A stretch of DNA of 64,000 nucleotides. Origin: Dactylis glomerata. Lineage: Eukaryota > Streptophyta > Magnoliopsida > Poales > Poaceae. Numbering within the stretch: the first letter of the stretch is position 1; each line of letters begins with the position of its first letter. The notes under the pieces are model-generated. The model had not been told where the DNA came from. It saw nothing but the letters and a program-made list of their open reading frames with translations, and did no database searches. Where the stretch lies: contig QXEO01002102.1 of assembly GCA_007115705.1 (NCBI GenBank), forward strand, positions 2,126,509 through 2,190,508, in the 5' to 3' direction. The position numbers and the translations under genes are program-made. Shown piece after piece: positions 46,979 to 57,612 of the stretch.

Positions 46979-47625
46979 TTATATGATTGTTCCTCCAAAA
47001 AATGACACATGTTTGTCCGGTGTCGATTCCGAACGAGCTACCGTCGTCGACTCGTCACGATCTTCTTGCCCTTCTTCGTCGCGGTTGAATAATTGAGCTC
47101 GGAAACATGGCCTGTCGAAGTACTTGTCGAATTCCTCTTCTATCTTGGGATCACCGTACTTGTCGAAGTCTTGCTCGGTGGCCGACGATCCCTCCATTCC
47201 GATGATGCTCCTTTTTTCCCTCCTAACGACAACGCGGCTAGGCCTTACCGGGTCGGTAATGAAGAAGCATTGATCAACCTGGCTCGCCAGTACCCATGGC
47301 TCATTTTTTGCCTGGACGTTCGCGCTGGATTTGGCTTCGGGTATGACCATGGTGGTGAAGTACCGGCCTTCTTTTTCGACGTTCTTGGCCCATCTGACCC
47401 AAAACATCGGCATCTTCTCTCCACAGTAGTTGAGTTCCCAGATCTCCTCGATCCTCCCGAAGAACCTTTCATTGACGGTGGATTCCTCGTCCGCGTAGGA
47501 CAGCATCGTGACCCCCCGAGTTTTGGTGTTCGCTGCTATGGTCCTTTTTCTCGGTGTAGAATGTGTAACCATTGATATCATACGCGTACGCCTGATAGGT
47601 CCTCACGTTCATCGCGGTGGGGGTT
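46979..47625 (-). pseudogene. CACTA transposase (TNP2) C-terminal remnant, DUF4216
   Basis: From an ATG near 47610 the minus strand reads MNVRTYQAYAYDINGYTF. After a one-base excess in a G-run near 47514 it continues as RIEEIWELNYCGEKMPMFWV, EPWVLASQVDQCFFITDP and an acidic tail ending at 46979. This is the DUF4216 region that normally follows the catalytic TNP2 domain of plant CACTA transposases. The catalytic domain is absent. The frame begins directly beside the right subterminal repeats with a leader-like pyrimidine tract and a weak TATA-like ataaag near 47655. It is either a deletion product or a small derived gene. Confidence 0.7.
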
Positions 47626-47663
47626 TGGAGTGGGAGGAGGGGAGATGGCACCTTTATGGTGGT

Positions 47664-48042
47664 AGGTATGACATATCCGTGGCGCACCTCAAAATGGTGC
47701 TCCACAGATATATATACCCGTGGCGCACCTCAAAATGGTGCTCCACGGATATGTCTGCCACCTTTTCCAGAGGGTGGGCCCACACATATCCGTGGCGCAT
47801 GTATATGTGGTGCGCCACGGGTATGCACATTATGCGTGGCGCACCCCAGATGCATGCGCCACGGATATGGGGGCCTGACACCCCAGGCCCTGGTGCTCGG
47901 TGGGGCCCACTTATCCATGGCGCATCCCTTCCACGGTGCGCCACGGGTAAGATGATATCTGTGGAGCACCTATATTTGGTGCGCCACGGATACTTATCCG
48001 TGGAGCACCGAAACGTAGTGCTCCACAGATAATGGGCCCATG
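47664..48042. repeat. CACTA right subterminal repeats
   Basis: Dense facing pairs of ccgtggcgcac/gtgcgccacgg and the variant gtggagcac/gtgctccac over almost 400 bp, longer than the left array. Confidence 0.85.
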
Positions 48043-48067
48043 GATAAGGGTTTTCCTAGTAGTGTTA

Positions 48068-49738
48068 ATGAGCCTTTGAAAAAAATCATGCATTGTTTTA
48101 ATTATTTGGAAGCATTATTTTGGTTTTCTCCTTTGATGCTTTATTTGGGTTGACTTAGCGCATGCTCACACATGTTAGACTCATACAAAGTCGCCATTGC
48201 CTCTATGATCATTCAGTTTTTGACTTTTGATGCCATCTTATGCTTCTTTTAATGCCGCTTTGTCGCTATGCATGATTATGGCCGTTATTGCTCTCTTAGT
48301 TGGTCGCTCCCAGTCTTTTGCTAGCCCTCATTTTGTACTGAGTATGAGCTCTACTCGTGCATCCAACTCCTAAAAACCAAGTTGTTCCAAAAGTGTCCAC
48401 CATACATACCTATTAGCAATTTGCTATTCCAAAGTACATTTGACTTGCTTTTATCTATCCTTCAAATTAAACTCTTTTGGTGTTATGCAAAAATTGGTCA
48501 GTAAAGCTCTCATGAACTTGATGGCACACTTTACTTTTCTCGCTTTAAAATTTTGACATTGTGGCTCTCTTATGTTGATTTGTTATGCTTGCAAGTTGTA
48601 AGTTGGAAATTAGCCCAGCCATGCCGTCATGGGGCAAGCTTTCAACATTGCACTATCTTTCATTTGAGTTGATATCATGATCTTTTGTTTATGGATACTC
48701 GCGATGTGAAATAAGTTGGGAATCTTGCGGGATTATGGAGTTTTTATATGTGTTAGGGAAATGCCCGGGCCGATAATCTAAGTCATGCATAATTCATGGT
48801 GGAAATTTACAGCATGCCCATAGTGGACATTCGACGACGCATCTCACAATAAAAAGCTATACCAATGGTAAATAAAAGAGATGTCGAGGTGTTCATTGTC
48901 TGTTTGTCCTGTCATTTTGATGTGGGCTTGTTCCATGTCATCGGGCAGGAGGTACCCCGTTGGCGGTTCTCGATGATACACATATATTTACAATGACAAG
49001 AGCTTGCTTGGGACTCTAAGTCGAGTAGCATGAGGTTTGGGTATTCGTATTTCATGGGACACGAGGTTTTCAACTTATGATTTGTCAAGCATATGCAGCA
49101 TAATTGTATTCGCATTAACTTTAACCATTCAAGATGCCTATGATGGGGGCAATGAGAGCTCAAAACCGGTAAGTACCATAATTTTTGAAGGTTTATAAAC
49201 CTTGCAATCACTGCTTCCCTCCACGAAGGGACTTTCTTTTACTTTTATGTTGAGTCACCACCTTCTATCTTTATGCACCGTCTAAGAGAGCATAGTTGTC
49301 ATTCTGAGTATAATGTGCATTGTCCCAAAGTTTTCATTGATTGATTCATGATGTTTGTTTCACTTGTTCTCAAATTACTTGTATCTAGTCGCCCTCTTAA
49401 ACTTGAAGGTGTCCTATGCATTTATGTTTTGCTCTCTCATGAAGGACAAGCTGAAAACCATTTGCTATGTTTTTCCATATGATTTGAACACACGTTTGAC
49501 TTTCATTGTTTCATTTTCATGATCTTTTGTTTGTGTTATTTTTCATGTTATAACATGGTTGCTAAGTTTCTTCTATCAAGATTATATCTTTCATGCCCAT
49601 GTTTTAAGTTCTTTTGATCCCAGCGCACAACGCTTACATAGATGATCAAGATTGTGTAGGTGCATGTCACCTCAAAAATTATTTCTTTTGTTATCACTTA
49701 CCTACTCGAGGACGAGCAGGAGTTAAGCTTGGGGATGC
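48068..49738 (+). other. 3' non-coding region of element C, right of CACTA
   Basis: Continues the match to element A from about 22037 to 23698, ending in the polypurine tract aagcttggggatgc. No coding frame. Confidence 0.7.
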
Positions 49739-51386
49739 TGATACGTCTCTTACGTATCTATAATTTTTGATGCTCCATGCTTGTTTTTACACCATTTGCT
49801 TAGTGTTTCGTTACACTTCGTGACATTTTTATGCATTTTCCGGAACTAACCTATTAACGAGATGCCACCGTGCTAGTTCCCTATTTTCTGCTGTTTTTGT
49901 GTTTCAGAAAAGTTACACAGGAAATATTCTCGGAATTGGACGAAACAAAAGCCGAACATCTAGAAATTTACCGAAGCTTCCAGAGAACCGAAGAGGAGAC
50001 AGAGAGGGGCCACAGGGCAGCCACACCACAGGGCGGCGCGGCCTGCCCCTGGCCCACGCCCCCTGGTGGTGAGGCCACCCTGGCCCACTTCTGATGCCGC
50101 CCCTTCGCCTATAAAGACCCCCCGACGGGAAAAACCTAAGGACCGGATCACTTTTCCAGAATACATCGCGATCCACCGCCGCCGTCGACCCGAGATTGGG
50201 AGGGTCCAGAAACTCTTCTCGGCACCCTGCCGGAGAGGGGAATCGCCACAGGAGGTCTTCTTCATCGCCATGCTTGCCTCCGGCGCGATGAGTGAGTAGT
50301 CTACCTTGGACTATGGGTCCATAGCAGTAGCTAGTTGGTTGTCTTCTCCACCATGTGCTTCATGTTTAGATCTCGTGAGCTGCTTTACATGATCGAGATC
50401 ACCGTTATGTAATTCTACATGTTGTGCTTGTTGGGATCCGATGAATATTGGTGTTATGATTGAGTTGATGTGCTGAATATTATCTTATGTTATCTCTATG
50501 TTGTTTATGATCTTGCATGCTCTCCGTTGTTAGTAGCTATCTTGGCCGAGTAGTTGCTAGTGACTCCAAGAGGGGGTATTTATGCTCGATAGTTGGGTTC
50601 ATGCCTCTATTTAATCTGGGGGAGTGACAGAAACCTCTAAGGTTGTAGATGTGCTGTTGCCACTAGGGAGAAAACAACATTCATATGCTCAAGGGCATAT
50701 GCTTTGTTTACATTACACACTTTGCTTAATGCAGTTATCTGTTGTTCGCAACTTAATACTTGTGGAGTTCTCGGATTGATTCGCCACAAGTGGATTATTA
50801 GTTATAGATGCAGTTGGATGATGGTCTATGTATCTTGTTGTAATGCCCAGAGTAAATCTCATAGTGATCCTCTCGACATATGCACGTTGTCTTTATTCTA
50901 TCAATTGCCCAACTGTAATTTCTTTACCCAGCATGTGTTATTTTATCTTATGGAGAGACACCACTTGTGAACTGTGGACCCTGGTCCTATTTCCATTATA
51001 TTGCTATCACATGTTTACTTTACTCGCACTGTTTACTTTACTCGCATATTACTATTACTTTCCACTCGATACGCTCATACCCTTTGTTTCAAGCAAACCG
51101 GTGAGATTGACAACCTCATCGTAAGTTGGGAACAAAGTATTTGGTTGTGTCATGTGCAGGTTCCACGTTGCAGCTGGCAAAGCAAAGCTTGGACGAGGCG
51201 CCCTATAAATTGTCCGGAGCTGTCGCAAAGCTAGCAAGCATCACCTTCTGGAGTATTGTCTTTTTCCTACTGGATTGACTACCTTGGTTTCTTACGGAGG
51301 GAAAAACTTGCTGCTATATTCATCATACCTTCCTCTTGGGGTTTCCCAACTGGCCGGTCATTTACTTCATCACCACTGCGCCATCA
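49739..51386 (+). repeat. Element C 3' LTR
   Basis: 1,648 bp, the same length as its partner; tgatacgtctcttacg to gcgccatca. TATA box ctataaag near 50110. Confidence 0.9.
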
Positions 51387-51391
51387 AGGGA

Positions 51392-51705
51392 GCGCAAGGC
51401 ATCTTGTACTTGTTTGTTAGATATGTCGTGTCGAACGATATACAATCATTATAGTCTGCCTTGTACGCGCGACGCGCTGGACCGTCCACCTAGAATAGGT
51501 TCTCAACTCTGTTATCTTTATCTAGCTTTAGTTTGGAGAAAAATCCTTGTCTTTAGTCTTCATCTAATTAAAGAATGCCAGCGTGTCTTGCATGTCATGG
51601 TGATTTGTGTCATGTTTGAAAGTTGCCTTTAGGTTTTACACATCCTTTATCTATGTATGACATGTCATTAAGCTTCCCATAGAATTTTGACATGAGTTGC
51701 ATCTG
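51392..51705 (-). pseudogene. FAR1-type transposase gene, middle part
   Basis: This 314-bp island lies between elements C and D. From the right it reads QMQLMSKFYGKLNDMSYIDK, then frame-disturbed sequence corresponding to the usual linker, then RRAYKADYNDCISFDTTYLT and NKYKMPCAPF up to the element C target site. F-D-T-T-Y contains the first acidic residue of the MULE catalytic core. Several stops and shifts show decay. It joins 61006-62269 on the N-terminal side and 33769-35250 on the C-terminal side. Confidence 0.75.
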
Positions 51706-51710
51706 CCGGC

Positions 51711-53106
51711 TGATACGCCCAAAACGTATCTACTTTCCCGAACACTTTTGCTATTGTTTCTCCTCTAATTTGTGTGTTTTGAATACAACTAACACGGACT
51801 GACGCTGTTTTCAGCAGAATTGCTCTGGTGTCTCGTTTTTGTGCAGAAATCAACTTTCAGTAAAAATTCGGGAAAAATCATCAAAAATCCTATTTCACCA
51901 GAAGACCCACGAAGCCAGAAGATGGGACGGAGAGGAGGCTCGAGGGGCCCTCACACACAGGTGGCGCGGCCCAGCCCTGGCCGCGCCACCCTGGCGTGAG
52001 GAGGCCCCAGCAGCCCTCTCAACCTCCCCTCTCGCCTACATATACCCCCTGACATAATAATATCGGAGAGATGGCGTTTTTCCCAGATAGACTTCCGCTG
52101 CACTGCCGCCATCAGAAACCGCGATTCGGAACCAGAAACTCCGTTCTGGCACCCTGCCGGGATGGGGATTTGGAGGAGATCTTCATCACCATCATCACCG
52201 ACGTCACTCCATCGACCATCCATGACTCCCCCATCCATGTGTGAGTAATTCCCCCGCTGTAGGTGAGGGGATGGTAGGGATTGGATGAGATTGTTCATGT
52301 AATTTGATATGAGATTGTTAGGGCATAGTGCCTAGTATCTTTATTTAGTGCCTATGACATTGTTGCAACTTGTTGTGCTTAATGCTTGTCACTTTGGGCC
52401 CGAGTGCCATGATTTCAGATCTGAACATGTTATTATTTCTATGATGATACTTGTTGTTTATGGTCTTACCTACAAGTTGTATACACATATTGTTGTCCGG
52501 AACCCGAGGCCCCAAAGTGACAGAAATTGGGATAACCGGAGGGGATGGCTATGATGTGAGGATCACATGTGTTCACCGAGTGCTAATGCTTTGCTCCGGT
52601 ACTTTATTAAAAGGAGTACCTTAATTACCAGTAGTTTCCCTTGAGGCCCTGCTGCAACAGGATGGTAGGACAAAAGATGTCGTGCAAGTTTCTCCTTGTG
52701 AGCACGTACGACTATATACGGAACACATGCCTATGATTGTTTGTACTAGGATGTTTTATCATTATTTATCTGCAATGCCCATGTCTCATTGATTTCATGA
52801 ATTATCTTATCCATGCAACACCCGTAATCCATCCCTATGCCTACAGTATTTGTTCCTATTGTTTACTACTGTTACTATTACCGCTGCTATTTTACTACTG
52901 TTGTTACTGTTTCACTACTGTCACCACTATAAAACTGTTGCCACTGATAAACCACTGCGAGCAAGACTGTTTCCAGGTGCAGCTGAATTGACAACTCATT
53001 TGTTAAGGCTTACATATATTCTTTGGCTCCCCTTGTGTCGAATCAATAAATTTGGGTAATACTTCCCTCGAAGACTGTTGCGATCCCCTATACTTGTGGG
53101 TCATCA
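51711..53106 (+). repeat. Element D 5' LTR
   Basis: Contains a perfect 12-bp inverted repeat (ggtggcgcggcc at 51960-51971 and its complement at 51979-51990) about 50 bp upstream of a TATA-like acatataccc (about 52039). Confidence 0.92.
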
Positions 53107-53117
53107 AGACTATTTTC

Positions 53118-53137
53118 TGGCGCCGTTGCCGGGGAGC
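53118..53137 (+). other. Element D primer-binding site
   Basis: tggcgccgttgccggggagc lies 11 bp inside the LTR end. It matches the tRNA-Asp type site used by Athila elements. Confidence 0.85.
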
Positions 53138-53194
53138 ATAGCTTTATTTGTAAGTTCACTTGGTATTCATATTGTTCGCTGCAATCCCTTCATC

Positions 53195-55864
53195 ATGGGT
53201 AAACCTCGTGATGGAAAAGTTCCTATATTTCCATCCACTGCAAGAAGAGGTACGACTCTCAACACCTCTGTTGCTCTTGATTCACCATCTGTTATGAGCA
53301 AGTTGCTTACACCACCACACCCACACGCTACTGCTACTACTTCTGCTGATATTGAAAATGCCACTGATAATTTAGATGATGCTTCTACTATGCTTGATGA
53401 GAGTGGTTCACTAGGTTCCTTTTTAGATGCTACTATTGCTAGATCTAAGTTGGGAAACACCACTGTTACACCTGTTAGTTCACCTGAGTCTAGGGAATGT
53501 CCTAGTGATGATTATGATGATGATGCTTATATTGAGCTTAATGATGATTTTATTGCTAAAGCACGTGCTGCTCGTAATGCTGGTAATGTTAGAGAACTTC
53601 TTGCAAGACGTTCTGTTAGATATAATTTGTCTCCTGATCCTAAGTTTGCTGCTTCTCCCATATATATTAGAGACAAGGATTATGATTTCTCTTTGGATTT
53701 ATCTTACATATCTATTGTTGAGAAAACTCCTTTTTGTGGTACTAAGGATGAGAGTGCTATGGGGCACATGAATGAGCTTTCTACTTTGAGTAATTTGTTT
53801 TCTGATGATATTAAGCTCCACACTTACTTTGTTGCTAAGATTTTTCCTTTCTCGTTGAAAGATGCAGCTAAAACTTGGTTTAATAGCTTGTCTCCTGGAT
53901 CTCTTACTAGTCCTATTGCTTTTGTTAATGCTTTCTTTCAGAAATATTTTCCTGCTAGTGCTCAACATGCTGCTGTGCAGAAAATCTTTGATTTTGAACA
54001 GGGAAAAGGAGAGATATTGCCTGAATCTTGGACAAGGTTTTGTTCTTTAATTAGAGCTTTGCCTAAAGAACCATTGCCTAAAAATGAACTCCTTGATATA
54101 TTTTATAATGGACTAACGGATGAATCTAAGTCATATTTGGATAGTTGTGCTGGTTGTGTTTTTAGGGAAAGAACTCCGGCTGATGCTGAAGAATTAATGG
54201 CTAAAATAAGCCGGAATCATGATGATTGGACTTTAGTTGAGCCAGCACCAGCACCAACCCCTGCGCCATCTACAGAGCCTACGCCAAAGAAGAGAGGGAT
54301 GATTGAATTAAATGATGAAGTTATGAAGGAAGCTAAGAAATCTCTTAAGGAGAAAGGTATTAAGGCCGAAGATGTGAAGAATTTACCTCCTATAGAAGAA
54401 TTATGTAAGCCAATCCCTCACTCATCAACTATTGAGGTACACTCTCTCCAACGCTTTGATGAAAGAGATATTCCTTATACTAAACCTCCTGATCAATGCT
54501 TAGATGAATTTGATAATTTTATTGTTAAGCAAGAAAATTTTAATAGAATGGTGCATAATCATTTATTGGAAAATTCTAGAGCTATTAACAAGTTGCAGGA
54601 TATTGTGGAGAGAACCGCCAATGATGTGAAGATACTTGTTAAACATTTTCAAATGGTTCGAACGCAAATTGATCAGCTTACCAAGGTGCAAAAAGACTTG
54701 CTAGTTAATGCCGCAAGAGAGAAGCAAGCATGTGAAATACGCACAAGAAGTGGCGCTGCTACTCAAGATCCATTATATCCTGAAGGACATCCTAAGAGGG
54801 CCGAGCAAGATTCTCAATGTACTTCAAGTGATGATATTCCTTCTAAGGAGAAGAAGAAGAAGAAGAAGAAGAAGAAGAAGAAGAAGCATAAAACAACTAC
54901 AGAATCATCTGATGCAGGTAAAGATCCTAACAGTGTTCCTATTTCTGATGCTGAAACTGAACCAGGAGATGCTTCCGATAAAGAAGAAGTTGAAGAGGAA
55001 CCAGAAAAGATTGATAAAAATGCAAAGTACACCAAAGAAGACTTCATTGGCAACAAGCATGGTAAAGAGAGAGAACCTTGGGTACAGAAACCAATGCCTT
55101 TTCCTGGTAAGAAACACAAGTCCAAGGAAGAAGAACACTACAACAGGTTTTGTGAATGGATGAGACCTTTATTTTTGCAAATTACTTTGACTGATGCTAT
55201 TAGAATGCCTCCTTATGCAAAGTATATGAAAGATATTGTCACTAACAAAAGGAAAATTCCTAGTGAGGAAATTTCCACCTTACTTGCTAATTATTCTTTT
55301 GATGGTAAAGTACCGGAGAAGCTTGGAGATCCAGGTATACCAACTATTCCTTGCTCCATTAAAAATAACTATGTTAGAACTGCTTTATGTGATTTGGGAG
55401 CTGGAGTTAGTGTCATGCCTTTTTCTCTTTATAAGACACTTGATCTAGAAAAATTAGTATCAACTGATATATCTTTGCAGATGGCTGATAAGTCTACTAC
55501 TATTCCTATTGGTATATGTGAAAATGTTCCTGTTCAAGTTGCTAACAGCTGTTTAATTTTAACTGACTTTGTTGTGTTGGAAATGCCTGAAGATGATAAT
55601 ATGTCTATTATTCTTGGAAGACCTTTTCTAAACACTGCAGGTGCTGTTATTAATTGCAATCAAGGAAAAGTCACTTTCAATGTCAATGACAAAGAGTACA
55701 CGGTTTATTTTCCCAAGAAGATTGATAGGAAGAATGCTCTAAATTCAATCAAGCATGTTGAGACCATCAAAGTTGGTCAAATTATTTGTTCAGAGCAAAA
55801 GCCCAAGGAAGAATATCAAATTGTTATGGTTGGGACTATACCTATCAAAGTTGAGGTAACATAA
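53195..55864 (+). CDS. Gag-protease of element D
   Basis: An 889-codon open frame. The ATG at 53195 was chosen because the upstream extension covers the primer-binding site. An acidic N-terminal region is followed by a gag domain at about residues 205-345 (FPFSLKDAAKTWFNSLSPGS, FYNGLTDESKSYLDSCAGC), a Pro/Thr linker (PAPAPTPAPSTEPTPKKRG), a coiled-coil-like region, a run of twelve lysines near 54850-54886 from a GAA/AAG tract, and the retropepsin core at about residue 730 (LCDLGAGVSVMP), with IILGRPFLNTAG at about 805. There is no zinc knuckle. It is the same Gag class as A and C but distant in sequence. The intact frame and low LTR divergence fit a recently mobile, polymerase-lacking element. 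Confidence 0.9.
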   Translation: MGKPRDGKVPIFPSTARRGTTLNTSVALDSPSVMSKLLTPPHPHATATTSADIENATDNLDDASTMLDESGSLGSFLDATIARSKLGNTTVTPVSSPESRECPSDDYDDDAYIELNDDFIAKARAARNAGNVRELLARRSVRYNLSPDPKFAASPIYIRDKDYDFSLDLSYISIVEKTPFCGTKDESAMGHMNELSTLSNLFSDDIKLHTYFVAKIFPFSLKDAAKTWFNSLSPGSLTSPIAFVNAFFQKYFPASAQHAAVQKIFDFEQGKGEILPESWTRFCSLIRALPKEPLPKNELLDIFYNGLTDESKSYLDSCAGCVFRERTPADAEELMAKISRNHDDWTLVEPAPAPTPAPSTEPTPKKRGMIELNDEVMKEAKKSLKEKGIKAEDVKNLPPIEELCKPIPHSSTIEVHSLQRFDERDIPYTKPPDQCLDEFDNFIVKQENFNRMVHNHLLENSRAINKLQDIVERTANDVKILVKHFQMVRTQIDQLTKVQKDLLVNAAREKQACEIRTRSGAATQDPLYPEGHPKRAEQDSQCTSSDDIPSKEKKKKKKKKKKKKHKTTTESSDAGKDPNSVPISDAETEPGDASDKEEVEEEPEKIDKNAKYTKEDFIGNKHGKEREPWVQKPMPFPGKKHKSKEEEHYNRFCEWMRPLFLQITLTDAIRMPPYAKYMKDIVTNKRKIPSEEISTLLANYSFDGKVPEKLGDPGIPTIPCSIKNNYVRTALCDLGAGVSVMPFSLYKTLDLEKLVSTDISLQMADKSTTIPIGICENVPVQVANSCLILTDFVVLEMPEDDNMSIILGRPFLNTAGAVINCNQGKVTFNVNDKEYTVYFPKKIDRKNALNSIKHVETIKVGQIICSEQKPKEEYQIVMVGTIPIKVEVT
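54848..54887 (+). repeat. AAG microsatellite in gag of element D
   Basis: About thirteen (aag) triplets in frame encode poly-lysine. Length changes here would keep the frame. Confidence 0.9.
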
Positions 55865-56478
55865 GCGTTTAGTGAAGTGCAAAGTTTTGCCTCATATAAA
55901 GTTAGTTTGGGAACAAGACTTGATCAACCTTGTTAACAAAGTGATTTTATATGAACGAAACTTCGTTTTCACCGCATCCACTCCACCTCACTTGTATTTA
56001 CTTTCATCAATTTTTATTCCTTCAGTTTAGTTGCATGATTAAGAGTATCTCAGAGCCGCTGCATGCTTAGTTTTGATTTGCTTGAAATCATTTTATCCTC
56101 GTTTTTCTGAATTTTTATCGATATGCCAATTCCTGAAAAATCCTCGAAAATAAAGTTTCCCGAAAAATTCCAGAAAATTCTTTATAAATTTTTATGTCAA
56201 AATGGGGCAGAGAGACACCTGGGAGGCACCAGGAGGGGCTGCCACGCCACCTCACACATAGGTGGCGCGCCCAGCCCTGGCCGCGCCACCCTGGTGTGAG
56301 AGGGCCCCACCTGGCCCTTCACTTATCTCTTCCTCCCCTGCTCTTTCTCTCTCCCGAAAACAACGACACACCCAGCTCAAACCCGAGTTCTTGCTATTCT
56401 TCACCTCGATTTTTCGATGTCCTTGCTCAGCCCAACATTTCTGCTAAAATTTGGAGCATTTGTTCTCCGAGAAGGGAG
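55865..56478 (+). promoter_or_regulatory. Inter-ORF region of element D with LTR-like block
   Basis: About 600 bp between the two ORFs. The part 56253-56310 closely repeats the LTR promoter module (cacacata, ggtggcgcg, cccagccctggccgcgccac, ggtgtgag). A pyrimidine-rich tract follows (56318-56360). This could be a secondary promoter or leader for the second ORF, but no clear TATA box is seen. Confidence 0.45.
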
Positions 56479-57612
56479 ATGGACAACTTCACATATGGAG
56501 AAGTGTTTGAAAGTGATGCACCAAGGTCATCAAGGCCCTCAAGATCCACTGCTCAATATAGGATGTCTTATAATGAGGATCTCATGACACCAAACCTTGA
56601 AGGGGACGACGGAGATGCACATCCATCCACCTTCCCTTGTATTAACTTTTTGAGTGATGCAGGGATTCTTGATGATTTCTTGCTCCTTATTAACAGGGTT
56701 GGGTTGACTGCTTACATGACAGATGAAAGTGACCAATATGCTATGCTTATAAAGACTTTCGTTGAAAGTTTTAAATTTACTAACGCTCATTTCAATCCTT
56801 CCATTGCATTTAAGATTTATGATAAGTCTATCACCATGCCTTTGGGGAGGTTTTGTTCTATTTTAGGTATTCCCATGTTTGGAACGGCCAAGAGGATACA
56901 AAATCACCCCGCTGATTTGTTGGAGCTTTACCGAGGGGTGACCAATGATGATGACCGCACCGCGCAGCGTGGCAAGATAAGAAACATTCAGCTCCCAGCT
57001 ATTAGATATTTTATTTACTATCTTGCAACTAGTGTACTTGGTAGAGAAAACACTAGCAATATCTCCAACTATCATTTAGCTTTTCTAGCTACCGCTCTTG
57101 ATGTTAGTAAGAAGTATAACCTTGGTGCTATTATTGCTCGTCGCCTAGCCGCTAGGGGACCTATTTATGGAGGTATTATTGCCGCGCGCATTGTTGCTGA
57201 GCTAGGACTTTCTATTGCTCCTAATGATGTATTGTTGGCTCCACGGAGGCTTGATCTTGCTGCCATGAAACTCCATCATTTTGTTACTGCTAACTCTTGT
57301 GCAGGGAAATTAGTTTATAGGATATTATTTATTGATGGAGAGGAAAGGGAAGTTCCCTTGCCTCAGCCTAACTTGTTCAGCATTCACGTGAGGCCATGGT
57401 CGCGCACGAAGGGAGAATTGGACGATCAGCTTAGGTTGCTTGGTTTCAATATCCAACACGGTGCGGTGGTCCAGGAGGAAGAGGAGGAGCCAGCCTATCA
57501 CTTCACCACATACCACTCCGGGGCGTCCTCTAGCTCATATCAGGACGATAGTGCTTCTTCGTCACAGTACGGAGGCGCCACCTCATGGCCGAGTTGGCCG
57601 AGTTGGGATTGA
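56479..57612 (+). CDS. Second ORF of element D (ATHILA ORF-1-like)
   Basis: A 377-codon open frame from ATG 56479. An in-frame ATG at 56194 would add 95 residues read through the LTR-like block, so the later start is preferred. Landmarks are LLLINRVGLTAYMTDESDQY, DKSITMPLGRFCSILGIPMF, RGKIRNIQLPAIRYFIYYLA and IARRLAARGPIYGGIIAARI, with a Glu-rich, then Ser/Tyr-rich C-terminus. I recognise this as the extra ORF found in grass Athila/Tat elements (ATHILA ORF-1 family, PF03078-like). Its function is unknown. It has no signal peptide and no clear membrane segment, so it does not look like an envelope protein. The intact frame suggests it matters to the element. Confidence 0.7.
   Translation: MDNFTYGEVFESDAPRSSRPSRSTAQYRMSYNEDLMTPNLEGDDGDAHPSTFPCINFLSDAGILDDFLLLINRVGLTAYMTDESDQYAMLIKTFVESFKFTNAHFNPSIAFKIYDKSITMPLGRFCSILGIPMFGTAKRIQNHPADLLELYRGVTNDDDRTAQRGKIRNIQLPAIRYFIYYLATSVLGRENTSNISNYHLAFLATALDVSKKYNLGAIIARRLAARGPIYGGIIAARIVAELGLSIAPNDVLLAPRRLDLAAMKLHHFVTANSCAGKLVYRILFIDGEEREVPLPQPNLFSIHVRPWSRTKGELDDQLRLLGFNIQHGAVVQEEEEEPAYHFTTYHSGASSSSYQDDSASSSQYGGATSWPSWPSWD

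Larger units (their letters stand above)
40420..48064 (-). mobile_element. CACTA (En/Spm) transposon, defective
   Basis: 7,645 bp with 22-bp perfect terminal inverted repeats beginning CACTACTAGGAAAAC, flanked by the 3-bp duplication tta (40417-40419 and 48065-48067). Element A shows the empty site (gattgcttaatgag, about 22030). Subterminal regions (about 40440-40640 and 47670-48040) are packed with inverted gtggcgcac/gtgcgccac motifs, the likely accessory-protein binding sites. Two minus-strand genes remain: a short DUF4216 frame (about 47620-46979) and an accessory TnpA-like gene (45250-41433), with a further exon at 41155-40918. The catalytic transposase core is missing, so it could move only with help. 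Confidence 0.93.
35256..51386 (+). mobile_element. Element C: Athila-like gag-protease retrotransposon
   Basis: The LTRs are 1,648 bp each (35256-36903 and 49739-51386), with target duplications aggga at 35251-35255 and 51387-51391. It belongs to the same family as element A by LTR, primer site, Gag and 3' region. The internal region holds a broken gag-protease and a 7.6-kb CACTA insertion. Without the CACTA element it would be about 8.5 kb. About 46 LTR differences by eye (2.8%) make it slightly older-looking than A. It interrupts the FAR1 gene between the first and second acidic motifs of the transposase domain. Confidence 0.92.

Noticed and set aside
40420..48064. A single host gene with Ulp1 and En/Spm domains
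   Set aside because: Perfect terminal inverted repeats, a 3-bp target duplication and the empty site in element A show it is a transposon.
53427..53771. Leucine-rich plus-strand frame
   Set aside because: It is a shifted-frame shadow of the element D gag.
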